A DNA stretch of 30,072 nucleotides from Nitrososphaerota archaeon. Its GTDB lineage: Archaea > Thermoproteota > Nitrososphaeria > Nitrososphaerales > CADDZS01. Position 1 is the stretch's first letter. The number at the start of each line of letters is the position of its first letter. The position numbers and the translations under genes were made by a program. The stretch spans positions 1-30,072 of the forward strand of contig JAJPHP010000031.1 in NCBI GenBank assembly GCA_021325255.1, written 5' to 3'. This document shows positions 6,919 through 15,286 of the stretch, piece by piece. Below the pieces are notes generated by a model. That model saw only the letters and a list, made by a program, of their open reading frames with translations. It was not told the origin of the DNA and did not search any database.

Positions 6919-7563
6919 ATGCTTGTTAACGTTTCATCAAGGAGGTTCGGCACTGAGATTAAGGAAAACAATCTTGTAATCCAAGGTTTCAATACATACG
7001 TGTTTCAGTTCGAAGGGTCTCAGGTCACATCTAGAGATGAGACGCCAAAACGTCTCACTCTTGAGGTCGGTCTCGATGGAGCTCTCGTAATGAATCTCGT
7101 GCCCATTGAAGGACAAAATGGTAACAATGAGCTAGATCGAATAAAGAAACTTCTTCCCGAATCCTTTGACTTTTATTTCGAAACCTCTGCCTCAAAAGTG
7201 ATCAAAGGCGTAAGGGGGAAGTATTTCCATTTTAGGAACAGGAACAATGGCGACATAATTTCATATAATATCGGAGCTGGCGCAAAGCCCTACCGAATAG
7301 TCTTAGGCAACATCAGGGATCCTCAATCTAAGCTAAGGGTGGTTCTTGAGCAACTTCCGGATAGACCGTTCAAGAAGTCAGAACTCGTACATAGACTTCC
7401 CCAGAATATCGTGGAAAATCGGCAGCCTATCAAGGCCGCACTTGACGTTCTCGAGAAAGAAGGGTATGTCAAATCAGTTGGAAAAACCGGAATCTCTGAG
7501 GAGTACCTCAAGATGAATAAAAGGATTCCAGAGCCGATGATCCAAAAGATTTCTTCAGTTTAG
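6919..7563 (+). CDS. Hypothetical protein with C-terminal winged-helix-like region, 214 aa
   Basis: No family is recognised. The N-terminal two thirds (1-130) are strand-rich (EIKENNLVIQGFNTYVFQFEG, then RLTLEVGLDGALVMNLVPI). Residues about 137-195 look like a winged helix (LRVVLEQLPDRPFKKSELVHRL, a middle helix, then ALDVLEKEGYVKS and a wing), pointing to DNA binding. The start is supported by the TATA-like box 30 nt upstream. The gene sits 77 nt after the methyltransferase and 72 nt before the TIR-like gene. The palindrome and repeated half-sites at its promoter suggest it regulates itself and possibly the TIR gene; this is inference. Confidence 0.6.
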   Translation: MLVNVSSRRFGTEIKENNLVIQGFNTYVFQFEGSQVTSRDETPKRLTLEVGLDGALVMNLVPIEGQNGNNELDRIKKLLPESFDFYFETSASKVIKGVRGKYFHFRNRNNGDIISYNIGAGAKPYRIVLGNIRDPQSKLRVVLEQLPDRPFKKSELVHRLPQNIVENRQPIKAALDVLEKEGYVKSVGKTGISEEYLKMNKRIPEPMIQKISSV

Positions 7564-7576
7564 TAAATCGAGTTAC

Positions 7577-7619
7577 AATGCAATATAAACCAGAAAGTCG
7601 AAAGCATAATGCAATATAA
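7577..7619 (+). promoter_or_regulatory. Two 12-bp direct repeats AATGCAATATAA, 31 bp apart, before the TIR-like gene
   Basis: Identical copies lie at 7577-7588 and 7608-7619, about three helical turns apart. A weaker third copy (gCGATATAAt) overlaps the start region at 7627-7636. Each repeat holds a TATA-like core. The first would start transcription near 7611, giving a 25-nt leader to TTG 7636. The second would start past that codon. They may be twin TATA boxes or a phased operator. Confidence 0.5.
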
Positions 7620-7635
7620 TTTTGGGGCGATATAA

Positions 7636-8796
7636 TTGACTAACTCTAAGCCAAGCCAGGCACCATTAGCGATAGAATCAAGGAAACGCGGGCGGCCCGC
7701 AGGTGGTGTGTACTTCCCGCATAATTCGCTAAAAGAAGCTCTCAAGATTCCTACGGCAATATGGGAAAAAGGTGCGGGAAATCCATTCGCTCTTCAGGAT
7801 ATCGCTAACTACACGACTACCGCGACAGGAAGCTCTTATTCCCCAACAAGCAGCTCTTTCGCCGAACTTGTAAGATCTGCAAACAGATACGGCCTGGTAG
7901 AGGGAAGTTTCCAACAAAAGGTCACATCGACATTAAGTCTCAGTACTTTAGGGAGATCGATTGTCGCCCCAACAGCGACAGACGATGTCAATATGTCTCT
8001 TCGAACCGCGCTGGAGACTCCAGAGGTGTTCCGTAAGTTCCTTGAAGCACTTCATGGTCGAGTTATTCCTCCAGAACAAATTTGTATCAACACCCTCATT
8101 CAAGACTATCATGTTCGCAGAGAAGATGCGAAAATTTGCTATGACGTCTTGATGCAGAATATCAAAGAACTCAACTTGGCAAAAGATAGTCAAGGGAAAT
8201 TGTATCTTCGACTTGATGATCTAAGTGCGACGACACAGGCCATAAACCCAACCGTAGAGGGAGAAGTAATGTCAGTGGAAGAAGAACAGGGCCCTGGCGT
8301 TATCGGAGGAGAGACGCCCACTGAAGAAGCTCAGAGCCCTCAAGAAGAAAAACAAGTACTAAAGCAGATCTTTGTCGCTCACGGCAAAAACAAGAAGCCC
8401 TTGGAACAAGTTGTGAAAATCCTTCAAGATTATGGCATACCTCACACCGTTGCTGTGGAAGAGGCAAACAGAGGTCGCCCTGTTAGCGTTAAAGTGGCGG
8501 AAGAAATGAAGAAATGTGCTGCAGGCATTTTCATATTTACGGCAGATGAAAAAACCACGGACAGCGAAGGGCGGGAGGTGTGGCGCCCAAGCGATAATGT
8601 TGTTTACGAACTCGGAGCTGGTAGCGTTCTTTACGGAAATAAGATTGTTATATTCCGAGAGGAAGGTGTTGACTTCGCATCGGATTTCAAGGAGATAGGT
8701 TACATACCTTTCGAAACAAACAGATTGGACGCGAAAGGGCTTGATTTGATGAAAGAGCTCCAGAGTCTTGGGATCATTAAATTCTTCGTGACTTGA
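7636..8796 (+). CDS. TIR-like nucleotide-binding protein (PF10137/CAP12-type domain) with AT-hook-like N-terminus
   Basis: 386 aa. The C-terminal domain (about 243-386) matches the TIR-like family of predicted nucleotide-binding proteins: IFVAHGKNKK at 245-254, EEANRGRPVSVKVAEE at 275-290 and RPSDNVVYELGAG at 317-329, then KIVIFREEGVDF and YIPFE. Relatives in bacteria include NAD-cleaving effectors of anti-phage signalling. Residues 27-180 resemble the N-terminal module that, from memory, precedes this domain in many bacterial homologues (SLKEALKIPTAIWEKGAG, then LVRSANRYGLVEG). An acidic, Glu-rich linker is at 208-242. RKRGRP at 16-21 is like an AT-hook. The TTG start has GGGG 8 nt upstream; GTG 7708 would remove the hook. 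A defence or self-limiting role is likely but unproven; enzymatic activity cannot be read from sequence. Confidence 0.8.
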   Translation: MTNSKPSQAPLAIESRKRGRPAGGVYFPHNSLKEALKIPTAIWEKGAGNPFALQDIANYTTTATGSSYSPTSSSFAELVRSANRYGLVEGSFQQKVTSTLSLSTLGRSIVAPTATDDVNMSLRTALETPEVFRKFLEALHGRVIPPEQICINTLIQDYHVRREDAKICYDVLMQNIKELNLAKDSQGKLYLRLDDLSATTQAINPTVEGEVMSVEEEQGPGVIGGETPTEEAQSPQEEKQVLKQIFVAHGKNKKPLEQVVKILQDYGIPHTVAVEEANRGRPVSVKVAEEMKKCAAGIFIFTADEKTTDSEGREVWRPSDNVVYELGAGSVLYGNKIVIFREEGVDFASDFKEIGYIPFETNRLDAKGLDLMKELQSLGIIKFFVT

Positions 8797-9261
8797 TGTT
8801 GAACATAAGAATTAAGTGAAACATCTTACGTTTGAATTATTTGAAACATGACATTTCTTGGAAGTTAAGGCATTTTCTCGGCAAGGCTTGAACCGATTTT
8901 CGGAATTAATCCGGTCCGGCCCATATCTGTTTCAATTCCAGAATAGATACTGATTTTTTGCTTAGGCAAAAGGGCTGGCATCGAGCTTAGACCCCTCGGC
9001 AGCGCGATAGAAATTCACCACTATTATTTTCATTTGAAAATCTTGTACCCGACGTAATTGTGAGATCTTCTGGTGTCATTACTATACCGATAGTACCAGA
9101 CAAGAAGTTACGGTATTCTTCGAAGAAATGTAGCAATAAGCCAAGATTGCTTCGCTTTCCCGACAACTGTTGAATCCCCTGCCTAGGGTAGAAAAAGGCC
9201 CTCAGCTTTTACGGAAAATTGATATTCTATTATAGTCAACGACGGGAGCCGTATCCGAAAA
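8797..9261. other. Gene-free junction between accessory island and chromosomal genes
   Basis: No convincing ORF or RNA gene is seen in these 465 bases. They contain a perfect 12-bp palindrome TTCTTCGAAGAA (9116-9127), a small inverted repeat ACTAT-accg-ATAGT (9081-9094), and at the right end the promoter of the transporter gene. Composition shifts here from AT-richer on the left to GC-richer on the right. A tRNA-like string near 8885-8930 does not fold as a tRNA. Confidence 0.6.
9227..9235 (+). promoter_or_regulatory. TATA-like promoter of the APC transporter
   Basis: CTATTATAG is centred about 31 nt before ATG 9262. A start 25-26 nt downstream would give a leader of roughly 5 nt, typical of leaderless archaeal mRNAs. 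Confidence 0.5.
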
Positions 9262-11124
9262 ATGGCAGGCATCACTCGTGTAGCTCGCGTCGGAGCCCTC
9301 GCGTTCAAGCTCGTCGCCGTGGGACTAGGACTGTTTGCCATACTTATCTCAATTGATTATGTTTTGAACGAGTACACATACCTAGGGACCGTTGGATCGC
9401 TCAGTTTCAGGGACATCGTGACAATCATTGCAATCCTAAGTGTTACTCTTTCTGGGATGGCACTAGTCACAGCACTTCCGAGTTCGATAAGAGTAAGATT
9501 TCCGAAACGACCGAGAGGGGTAGATCACAGCAAGCCCATCTACGGTTTCAGCTCCCTTCTTGCAATCGGACTCGGCGCAACGCTCGGGTCTCCCCTATTC
9601 ATTCTGATACCTCTCAACATAGTGCAGTTTGAGTTTGTCTCTCTGGGGTCACTTCTTCTTGCGACAATCCTCTCGATATTGATGGCAAGAGTCTACTCCG
9701 ACATGTATACAGAGTCGACGAAGCTCGGGCTCGATGCCATCGGCGGCCCTTCCTTTACCAAAGTTGCATGTGGGAAGCGAAGCGTCCGTTATTTTGTTGC
9801 CCGTCTTTCTATGTGGATCGCAAACACGGCGCTCGCTGCTTACTCGAAAATAGTCTTTGTCATATTTGATTTCGAACTCATGCCCGGGATTCTCGCGAAC
9901 TTTGGGATTCAAGGGGCTGATTCGCAGATTATAGTTTACACCATAACAGGTGTTTTCATTGCTTGGACAGTGATCAATGCGCTTTTCGAACAGCGCTTCC
10001 TCCGTTTCATCGGGCGTCTCCAGATTATCCTGACCGTCGTAATGGTGGGTATTCTGCTTGTCCAGAGTCTGCTTCTCGGTCGGGCCGGGTCTTGGAATCT
10101 CTCGGGGATAATGCAAACAGGTTCGGGAGGAAACTGGCCCTTTGCGCTCGTGGTGAATACCGCATACCTCTACCTGCTTTTCTTCGGATTTCAGGAAATC
10201 CAGGCTCTTGAACGTGACGCCGTCGAGCGTTCTTCCATACCCATAGTATCTTGGATAAGGAAAGGGTACACTATGAGCAAGTTCGCGTACCTCGGAGCCG
10301 CAATGATTGCCAGCGTCGTCATTGCAGCTGTGATAAACATACTCTACGGCCTCGCGGTTTTCAGCCTTCACCCTAACTATGACACATTGCTGAAATCCCA
10401 GATTCCAGCGCTGTATCTGGCTAACGCTTACCTCGGTCCAACCCAGGAGCTCCTCACAGCGGTCGCATTCTTAACAGCGACGATTACCACATTCGTGCCA
10501 GCTTTCCTTGCGGCTTCGCGCCACCTCAGTGCCCTAGCCGAAGACGGATTCATGCCGCTTTCTGTTTCGAAGCTTTCCTACGTCTTCACTTTGGGGTCAA
10601 TCTTGATTCTCGCAGTCGGAGATCAGAACTTTCTGATCGCCGTAACCGACTTTCTCGTTCTCATAAGTCTTGGAGTCATATCCCTGTCATCGATATGGCT
10701 CCGGAAGAGAGAAGGTGCGGCTTCAAGTGATTCGAGGAGCGTCATACTGCCGCTAATAGTAGGAGCAAGCTGTTTTGTGGCGGGAGCAGCAATCTACTTT
10801 GTCAGCGCGTCCGTGGCAATCTTTGGCTCAGTGTCTCTTGCAATTGTGTATCTCATGTATGACATCTACGAGCTCGGGTGGCTCGGCTCACAGCTCTTTT
10901 TGGGCGTCCTGGATGGCGTTGTCTATTTGCTACTCTTACTATATCCTCATCACTATTCAACGCTGCCATATTTCATCTTCCAATGGCTGGGCATTCCTTC
11001 GTTCGACACAAGCGCCCTTTCATTCTTCTTGCTTCTATCTGCCTTGTTCATTTTCGTCAATCTATCCGTTGACGCATATCTTCGAAAGAAGATTCGGACG
11101 GGCGTCGCCCTCGTTGTCTCATAG
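9262..11124 (+). CDS. APC-superfamily amino-acid/polyamine permease-like transporter
   Basis: A 620-aa integral membrane protein with about 12-14 hydrophobic segments over its whole length. The glycine-rich early helix LLAIGLGATLGSPLFILIPL is the substrate-site region of APC carriers. FFGFQEIQALERDA and the later loop ASRHLSALAEDGFMP are also characteristic of the superfamily. It should carry amino acids or related amines across the cytoplasmic membrane, coupled to H+ or Na+; the substrate cannot be read from sequence. It stands alone, preceded by its own promoter and followed by a convergent gene. The first two TM segments (about 12-72) precede the core and are an N-terminal extension compared with standard APC carriers. 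The opposite-strand ORF inside it is a shadow. Confidence 0.8.
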   Translation: MAGITRVARVGALAFKLVAVGLGLFAILISIDYVLNEYTYLGTVGSLSFRDIVTIIAILSVTLSGMALVTALPSSIRVRFPKRPRGVDHSKPIYGFSSLLAIGLGATLGSPLFILIPLNIVQFEFVSLGSLLLATILSILMARVYSDMYTESTKLGLDAIGGPSFTKVACGKRSVRYFVARLSMWIANTALAAYSKIVFVIFDFELMPGILANFGIQGADSQIIVYTITGVFIAWTVINALFEQRFLRFIGRLQIILTVVMVGILLVQSLLLGRAGSWNLSGIMQTGSGGNWPFALVVNTAYLYLLFFGFQEIQALERDAVERSSIPIVSWIRKGYTMSKFAYLGAAMIASVVIAAVINILYGLAVFSLHPNYDTLLKSQIPALYLANAYLGPTQELLTAVAFLTATITTFVPAFLAASRHLSALAEDGFMPLSVSKLSYVFTLGSILILAVGDQNFLIAVTDFLVLISLGVISLSSIWLRKREGAASSDSRSVILPLIVGASCFVAGAAIYFVSASVAIFGSVSLAIVYLMYDIYELGWLGSQLFLGVLDGVVYLLLLLYPHHYSTLPYFIFQWLGIPSFDTSALSFFLLLSALFIFVNLSVDAYLRKKIRTGVALVVS

Positions 11125-11149
11125 GAAGGTAGGACCGCAATCGTCTCAA

Positions 11150-11713
11150 TTACTGACGAGAAACCCCTGTTTCTTTCAGACTTGACGCGGCTATCCTAAG
11201 AGTGGAAAATGCAGCAAAGAGTAGCCCGAGCGCCATCAGGAAATCAAGTAGTGGAACGGCCGGATTCGAAAGAGCCCGCACGGACAACGAAGATGTGATT
11301 TCATCAAAAAAAGTCAAAAGCTGCTGAGGGGAGGTCAGCCCAATCATCGCTGGCGAGAGCAAGGCAACGCCTCCAATGAATAGGAATACAGCTAAAATTG
11401 ATTCGCCTAGTGCCATCAAGAAGTACCACTTCTCCGAGGCACTCTTCTTTGGTTTCAGGAACGAAAGGAATCTCTCGACATCTTCGTCTCGGGAATTTAC
11501 CAAAGTGGATTCGATGATTTCACCAAAAGCCTCGTCAGAAGGATTCAGAAGAGATAGCCCCTTGATATCTAGGAGCATCTGGTCTAACATCGACGGCTTG
11601 CCAGTGCTGGCGGCATCTTCTTTATTCACCAAAGATCGGGCACAAGCCACCCATACAGAATGGGCCGAAATATCCTTTACTCTTCGACATTCCTCGGATT
11701 GTAAGAGACGCAT
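11150..11713 (-). CDS. Two-TM membrane protein of unknown function, 187 aa
   Basis: No family is recognised. A helical, charged cytosolic part covers 1-95. Two hydrophobic segments follow, at about 97-124 (FLMALGESILAVFLFIGGVA) and 153-176 (VPLLDFLMALGLLFAAFS). The ATG start is well supported: ACTATATGG at 11731-11739 on the minus strand is a TATA-like box whose start site would fall at about 11710-11713, so the mRNA is probably leaderless. It converges on the transporter gene with 25 nt between stop codons. A role with the transporter is possible but not shown. Confidence 0.6.
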   Translation of the reverse strand: MRLLQSEECRRVKDISAHSVWVACARSLVNKEDAASTGKPSMLDQMLLDIKGLSLLNPSDEAFGEIIESTLVNSRDEDVERFLSFLKPKKSASEKWYFLMALGESILAVFLFIGGVALLSPAMIGLTSPQQLLTFFDEITSSLSVRALSNPAVPLLDFLMALGLLFAAFSTLRIAASSLKETGVSRQ

Positions 11714-11730
11714 ATGATCTCAAACTCAAT

Positions 11731-11739
11731 ACTATATGG
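11731..11739 (-). promoter_or_regulatory. TATA-like promoter, leaderless start of the two-TM protein
   Basis: CCATATAGT on the minus strand is centred about 23 nt upstream of the ATG at 11713, so transcription would begin at or close to the start codon. Confidence 0.5.
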
Positions 11740-12009
11740 CTACTTTTGACTGTGGACTCCTTGGAAGTGACGGACTTTAGAGCAACTTCTTCAATCAGTA
11801 TCCGAGGAAAGGAAATCAAATTGTTTGGAGGATCTCTTTAGATCGGCGGAATCTGGTTGAAACTCTGCGCAGTCTAAAGACCACAAAGAAATAACATTCA
11901 AAGAAGAAGAAAACCAGAAACGTGCTCTCTTTCATATGTAGTTCTGACCATACAATTCAGAGGTTTGAAACAGACAGAACTACACTCGCAATTGAGTTTA
12001 TTCGATCCG

Positions 12010-13731
12010 CTAGGCCCTCTGGAGCCAGACTTCCACTGTCGTTCCTCTTGTATGATCGCCCGCCACCCGGTCGCGCAACTCGACATTGCCCTTGTATCTT
12101 TCAACGACAAGCGAATAGACTATTGACAGGCCGATGCCGCTACCCTTTTTGATTTGCTTGAAGCGCTTTAGGACTTCTCTCTTTGCCTCTGCTGGTATTC
12201 CACTGCCTTCGTCACTTATGCTAACTTTCCAATAGGGCCCTGCTTCCTCAATCCTTGTCTCTATTGAGACATCATACGTCGGCGTATATTGGGTCGCATT
12301 TGAGTAGATGTTGTCGAAAACCTCGGAGAGCATTTCATCAGCAAGCACACTCGGCTCAGAGAGCTCCTTACTTTCTTCGCCACCAAACTCATTCGAACTA
12401 GCTCTATCAATGTCAATAGTGTGCCGTATCACTTTCCCTCCGTAGACACGTTTCACAGATTCGAGTGAGCCCTCTATGACTTCGATCAAGTCAACACTCT
12501 TTAGGTGTGGATGTTCTTCTCCCAGGATAATCCCAAGTTTCTTTGCCCGCTCGACCAGAAGCGTTGACCCTTCAATTGCGTCGACAAGTGAATCACTGAG
12601 CATCCGCATTTTCGGGTTTTCTCTTACTTCATCGACAATTAGCTCCGCGCTTAGCCTCGCAACTTGGCTGTAGTTTCGGAGGTCATGAGTCATAATGTCT
12701 TGAAGGAGTTCGAATAGGCGTCTGCTCTGCAATTCACTTCGTATTGCTCGCCTGAGTTCTTCTAGGGAAAGCTCTAAAGCGATTCTCTCTCTTTCCTCCT
12801 TTTCTTTCAAGCTGCTTTCCTCCCATAGCGTCTCAAACATCGATCTTATCCCCATCACTGATTGTTTATAAGTCGTGAAGAAAGCGGACAGCATTGCATT
12901 TTCGGAGTTGTCGGCTTCGATGTTGAGATACTGTACAATCGTCGCTACTGCGCGATCGCAAACGCCAAGACCGAGCTTGCCAGGTTCGACGTGTCGCCAT
13001 TCAATGGATGGAAAGTCCTTCGCTATCTGAGACGACTGTGGCATCGGCATAAGTGCCCTAACTTTCAACTTGTCAATCGAAGATCTATTCTCGAGCAGAT
13101 TTAGAAGCTGGGGGACTCTCCTCGCGACTTTTTCCGATGGAAACAGCACCAGAATTTCTTCTCTAGCCTTCAGGACCACTTCGTTTACTTTTAGAAGCGC
13201 TTGTTTGTAATCATTCAAAACGCGAGTTTCTCCAATGTCGACGCCCTGAACAAGCTGGGCTACCCGGAGTGGCGCAGGCACTGCCTTCTCCCAAAGCATT
13301 TCAAAGAGGTGAGCTTGCTCCTCAACGACTTTTGGATCTGTCACGCATGTAATCTCGGTTAAGGGATTTCCGCGCCGCAATGGTCCGCTGTTCATAACAA
13401 ATTCTCTATCTGTTATGATGAAGCTGACACGCACCCGATCGAGGTGCCTCAACTCGCCGTGCTCCATCAATCGACTGCACTCGACAAGATTCTCCTTTGT
13501 AAGCTCAATGATGATCTTGGGACGTACTCCTCGGCCTGTCATCTCGAGCCATTTTCTTCGGTGTACCTGAGAATCAACGAGAATATAGGGCGCTTCCGAC
13601 TCTAGACAGGCACAGAAGCGAGTCAAGGACCCCGAGTACGCATCAAGGAGAGCTTCATTAGCCTCGCTTATCCCTCGATGCCTTCGCACCTGATGATTGT
13701 CGTTGTTTGACTTGGTCAGGCTCTGAGACAC
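12010..13731 (-). CDS. Soluble sensor histidine kinase
   Basis: 573 aa without membrane segments, so cytosolic. The H-box DIMTHDLRNY contains the phospho-acceptor H349. The ATPase domain has the N-box EVFDNIYSNAT (N474, N478), the G1 box DEGSGIP (from 507) and the G2 box KGSGIGLS (529-536). The N-terminal 300 residues resemble the sensor region of TrmB-like regulators (YKQALLKVNEVVLKAREEILVLFP, then KLKVRALMPM), a pairing seen in thaumarchaeal kinases. A coiled coil (about 305-345) links it to the H-box. It would autophosphorylate and pass phosphate to a response regulator; none is encoded nearby. The GTG start is supported by a TATA-like box 25 nt upstream. The signal is unknown. Confidence 0.85.
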   Translation of the reverse strand: MSQSLTKSNNDNHQVRRHRGISEANEALLDAYSGSLTRFCACLESEAPYILVDSQVHRRKWLEMTGRGVRPKIIIELTKENLVECSRLMEHGELRHLDRVRVSFIITDREFVMNSGPLRRGNPLTEITCVTDPKVVEEQAHLFEMLWEKAVPAPLRVAQLVQGVDIGETRVLNDYKQALLKVNEVVLKAREEILVLFPSEKVARRVPQLLNLLENRSSIDKLKVRALMPMPQSSQIAKDFPSIEWRHVEPGKLGLGVCDRAVATIVQYLNIEADNSENAMLSAFFTTYKQSVMGIRSMFETLWEESSLKEKEERERIALELSLEELRRAIRSELQSRRLFELLQDIMTHDLRNYSQVARLSAELIVDEVRENPKMRMLSDSLVDAIEGSTLLVERAKKLGIILGEEHPHLKSVDLIEVIEGSLESVKRVYGGKVIRHTIDIDRASSNEFGGEESKELSEPSVLADEMLSEVFDNIYSNATQYTPTYDVSIETRIEEAGPYWKVSISDEGSGIPAEAKREVLKRFKQIKKGSGIGLSIVYSLVVERYKGNVELRDRVAGDHTRGTTVEVWLQRA

Positions 13732-13751
13732 GCGGGTCGAAACAGGACTTT

Positions 13752-13760
13752 GAATAAACC
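13752..13760 (-). promoter_or_regulatory. TATA-like promoter of the histidine kinase
   Basis: GGTTTATTC on the minus strand is centred about 25 nt upstream of GTG 13731. This predicts a leaderless mRNA and supports the unusual GTG start. Confidence 0.5.
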
Positions 13761-14647
13761 TTCTAATTAATCAAGCTAGAGGAAAGCTACGTTTTCTACC
13801 TGCGATTTGATGTTTTATCTTAACCACGATATCCTGCTGACAGATTCTGAAGCCTTAGGGCGCAGATTTCTGAAAGTATTGTAGAGCAAAGCAAAGGAAG
13901 GAACGTACAATCACGTCAAAATGAAAAATGTTAGCTCGGCTGCCCACAACTCGAAAGAGCCCCTTCCGTTTCCTCTTTCCTTCAAATACAAGTATCATTC
14001 CTTTTTATATTCTCAATAGTCGACGCAATCACACGCGCGGGCGCTCTTCTTCTCGTTCTTTCATGGTAATGTGGCCTCATCGTTTGTATTGCCCCTAGCA
14101 AATCTTCGAGCCATTCCAGCTGGGAATGAAAAGCGCATTTCGCATCTTACATCTAGGATAATGATACGATGCATTGAGGCCATTTCAGGATAATACTCAC
14201 AGCGACTGAATTCTCTAATAATTTGAATGTTGGGAGCCTCCGCAAGAGAATCTCCGATTTATGACCTTAAGAGTGGGTCAAACCAGCCTGTCGTTCCTTA
14301 TACCTTTGCGAAAAAAAAGCGGAAAGCTATTGGTGATTAACGCACAGAAGAGTGGTAAGCGGACATCACCTTTCTCGGCGCAATTGTAATTGCAGAATTA
14401 CGGTGAAGAGCTCTCATTGAAGTGGAATTGACGAACGCTCGCTCGGCCACCTGAAAGAGCGAAAAAAGAGGCATCAAAACCTTCCCCGCCTCATTTCTGG
14501 TAGCAAAGCTTATTCGCAGATAATTCGCAGAACAAGTACACACAAAGCCGCGCTTACGCTCCCTTCTCCCCGAATTTTTTACCCGTGGCATGAGCGAGGC
14601 AATAGCAGAAGAAACAATAGCCGCAGACTTGCCAAAGGGAAAGGACA

Positions 14648-14658
14648 GATAAAAAAAA
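14648..14658 (+). promoter_or_regulatory. TATA-like promoter of the serine-rich membrane protein
   Basis: GATAAAAAAAA is centred about 36 nt before ATG 14689, predicting a leader of around 10 nt. Confidence 0.4.
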
Positions 14659-14688
14659 GGAAAATCAGAGAGAGCGATAATTTCGCAA

Positions 14689-15159
14689 ATGGCCGACCTC
14701 ATCACACCGGTTGTCGCTAGCATCTTCGGAGCTGTGATGCTCCTCTTCATCCTAGGTTTCGTCATTCTGATGCGAAGGTCGAGGCCACGCTACGGTACCA
14801 AAGATTACTATCAACAGTATCAAAAGCGAGATGGCAGGAAGCAGCGAGACTCCAATACGACAGGGTCAACTTCGTCCTCTTACGCCTCATCTTCAAATTT
14901 CTCCTATTCCTCCCGCTGGGATAGGGCTTCTGAACGCGCCTCTCAATACAGCTCGGAAGAAGCAGCAGGGCAGAGAAGGATTGCAGCGATTGTCATTATC
15001 CTTGCGATAGCCGCGATTGCGATCTCGACGTATTTTCAGGCAATTGAGGGTCTGCTGATCATTTTCACATTGCCCATAATCGTCAGGTTCCTCAGGGCAA
15101 GGAGATTCAACAACCGAAGACGAACCTCCCCCGATGGCGGCGACTCGCGCTCAATCTGA
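14689..15159 (+). CDS. Membrane protein with serine-rich linker, 156 aa
   Basis: No family is recognised. One TM helix at about 7-28 (PVVASIFGAVMLLFILGFVI) is followed by a basic, Tyr-rich stretch and a low-complexity Ser/Thr linker at 55-92. A hydrophobic hairpin at about 98-135 comes next (AAIVIILAIAAIAIS, then LLIIFTLPIIVRFL), and the tail is Arg-rich. The layout suggests a small protein with both ends anchored in the membrane. The plus-strand reading is preferred over the antisense frame because of these clean hydrophobic segments and the promoter-like sequence before the ATG. Confidence 0.55.
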   Translation: MADLITPVVASIFGAVMLLFILGFVILMRRSRPRYGTKDYYQQYQKRDGRKQRDSNTTGSTSSSYASSSNFSYSSRWDRASERASQYSSEEAAGQRRIAAIVIILAIAAIAISTYFQAIEGLLIIFTLPIIVRFLRARRFNNRRRTSPDGGDSRSI

Positions 15160-15286
15160 TTGAGAATCACACCTACACTGCGGCGTAAGTTTGTTCTACG
15201 GTGTTTCTCCCTTATGTGGCAGGATTCGGCGCCCCCGTCGGTCACTGATGCAGATTTTGTCGAACCAATCAATCCCTTGACCTTGG

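Larger units (their letters stand above)
13732..14688. other. Long gene-free stretch (~950 nt)
   Basis: No protein with convincing composition is seen on either strand. The only long frame here (minus, 14765-14337) is Ser/Arg-rich and lies antisense to the next gene. TATA-like sites are at 13752-13760 (minus, for the kinase), 14648-14658 (plus, for the membrane protein) and an isolated CTTTTTATATTC near 14000. The last could drive a non-coding RNA. I recognise no RNase P, SRP or tRNA motif. Confidence 0.45.

Noticed and set aside
8880..8935. tRNA-like string (minus strand GGTTCAAGCC after a GC-rich stretch) that could be an att-site tRNA fragment.
   Set aside because: The T-stem positions do not pair and no acceptor or D-arm is found, so neither a tRNA nor a clear remnant is supported.
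9649..10371. 240-aa minus-strand open frame.
   Set aside because: It is antisense to the clearly hydrophobic APC transporter; its His/Arg/Glu-rich composition is that of a shadow frame.
14337..14765. 142-aa minus-strand open frame before the serine-rich membrane protein.
   Set aside because: It overlaps the plus gene's TM segment, has no promoter or ribosome site and reads as low-quality Ser/Arg/Ala sequence. It might hide an RNA, but a protein is not supported.
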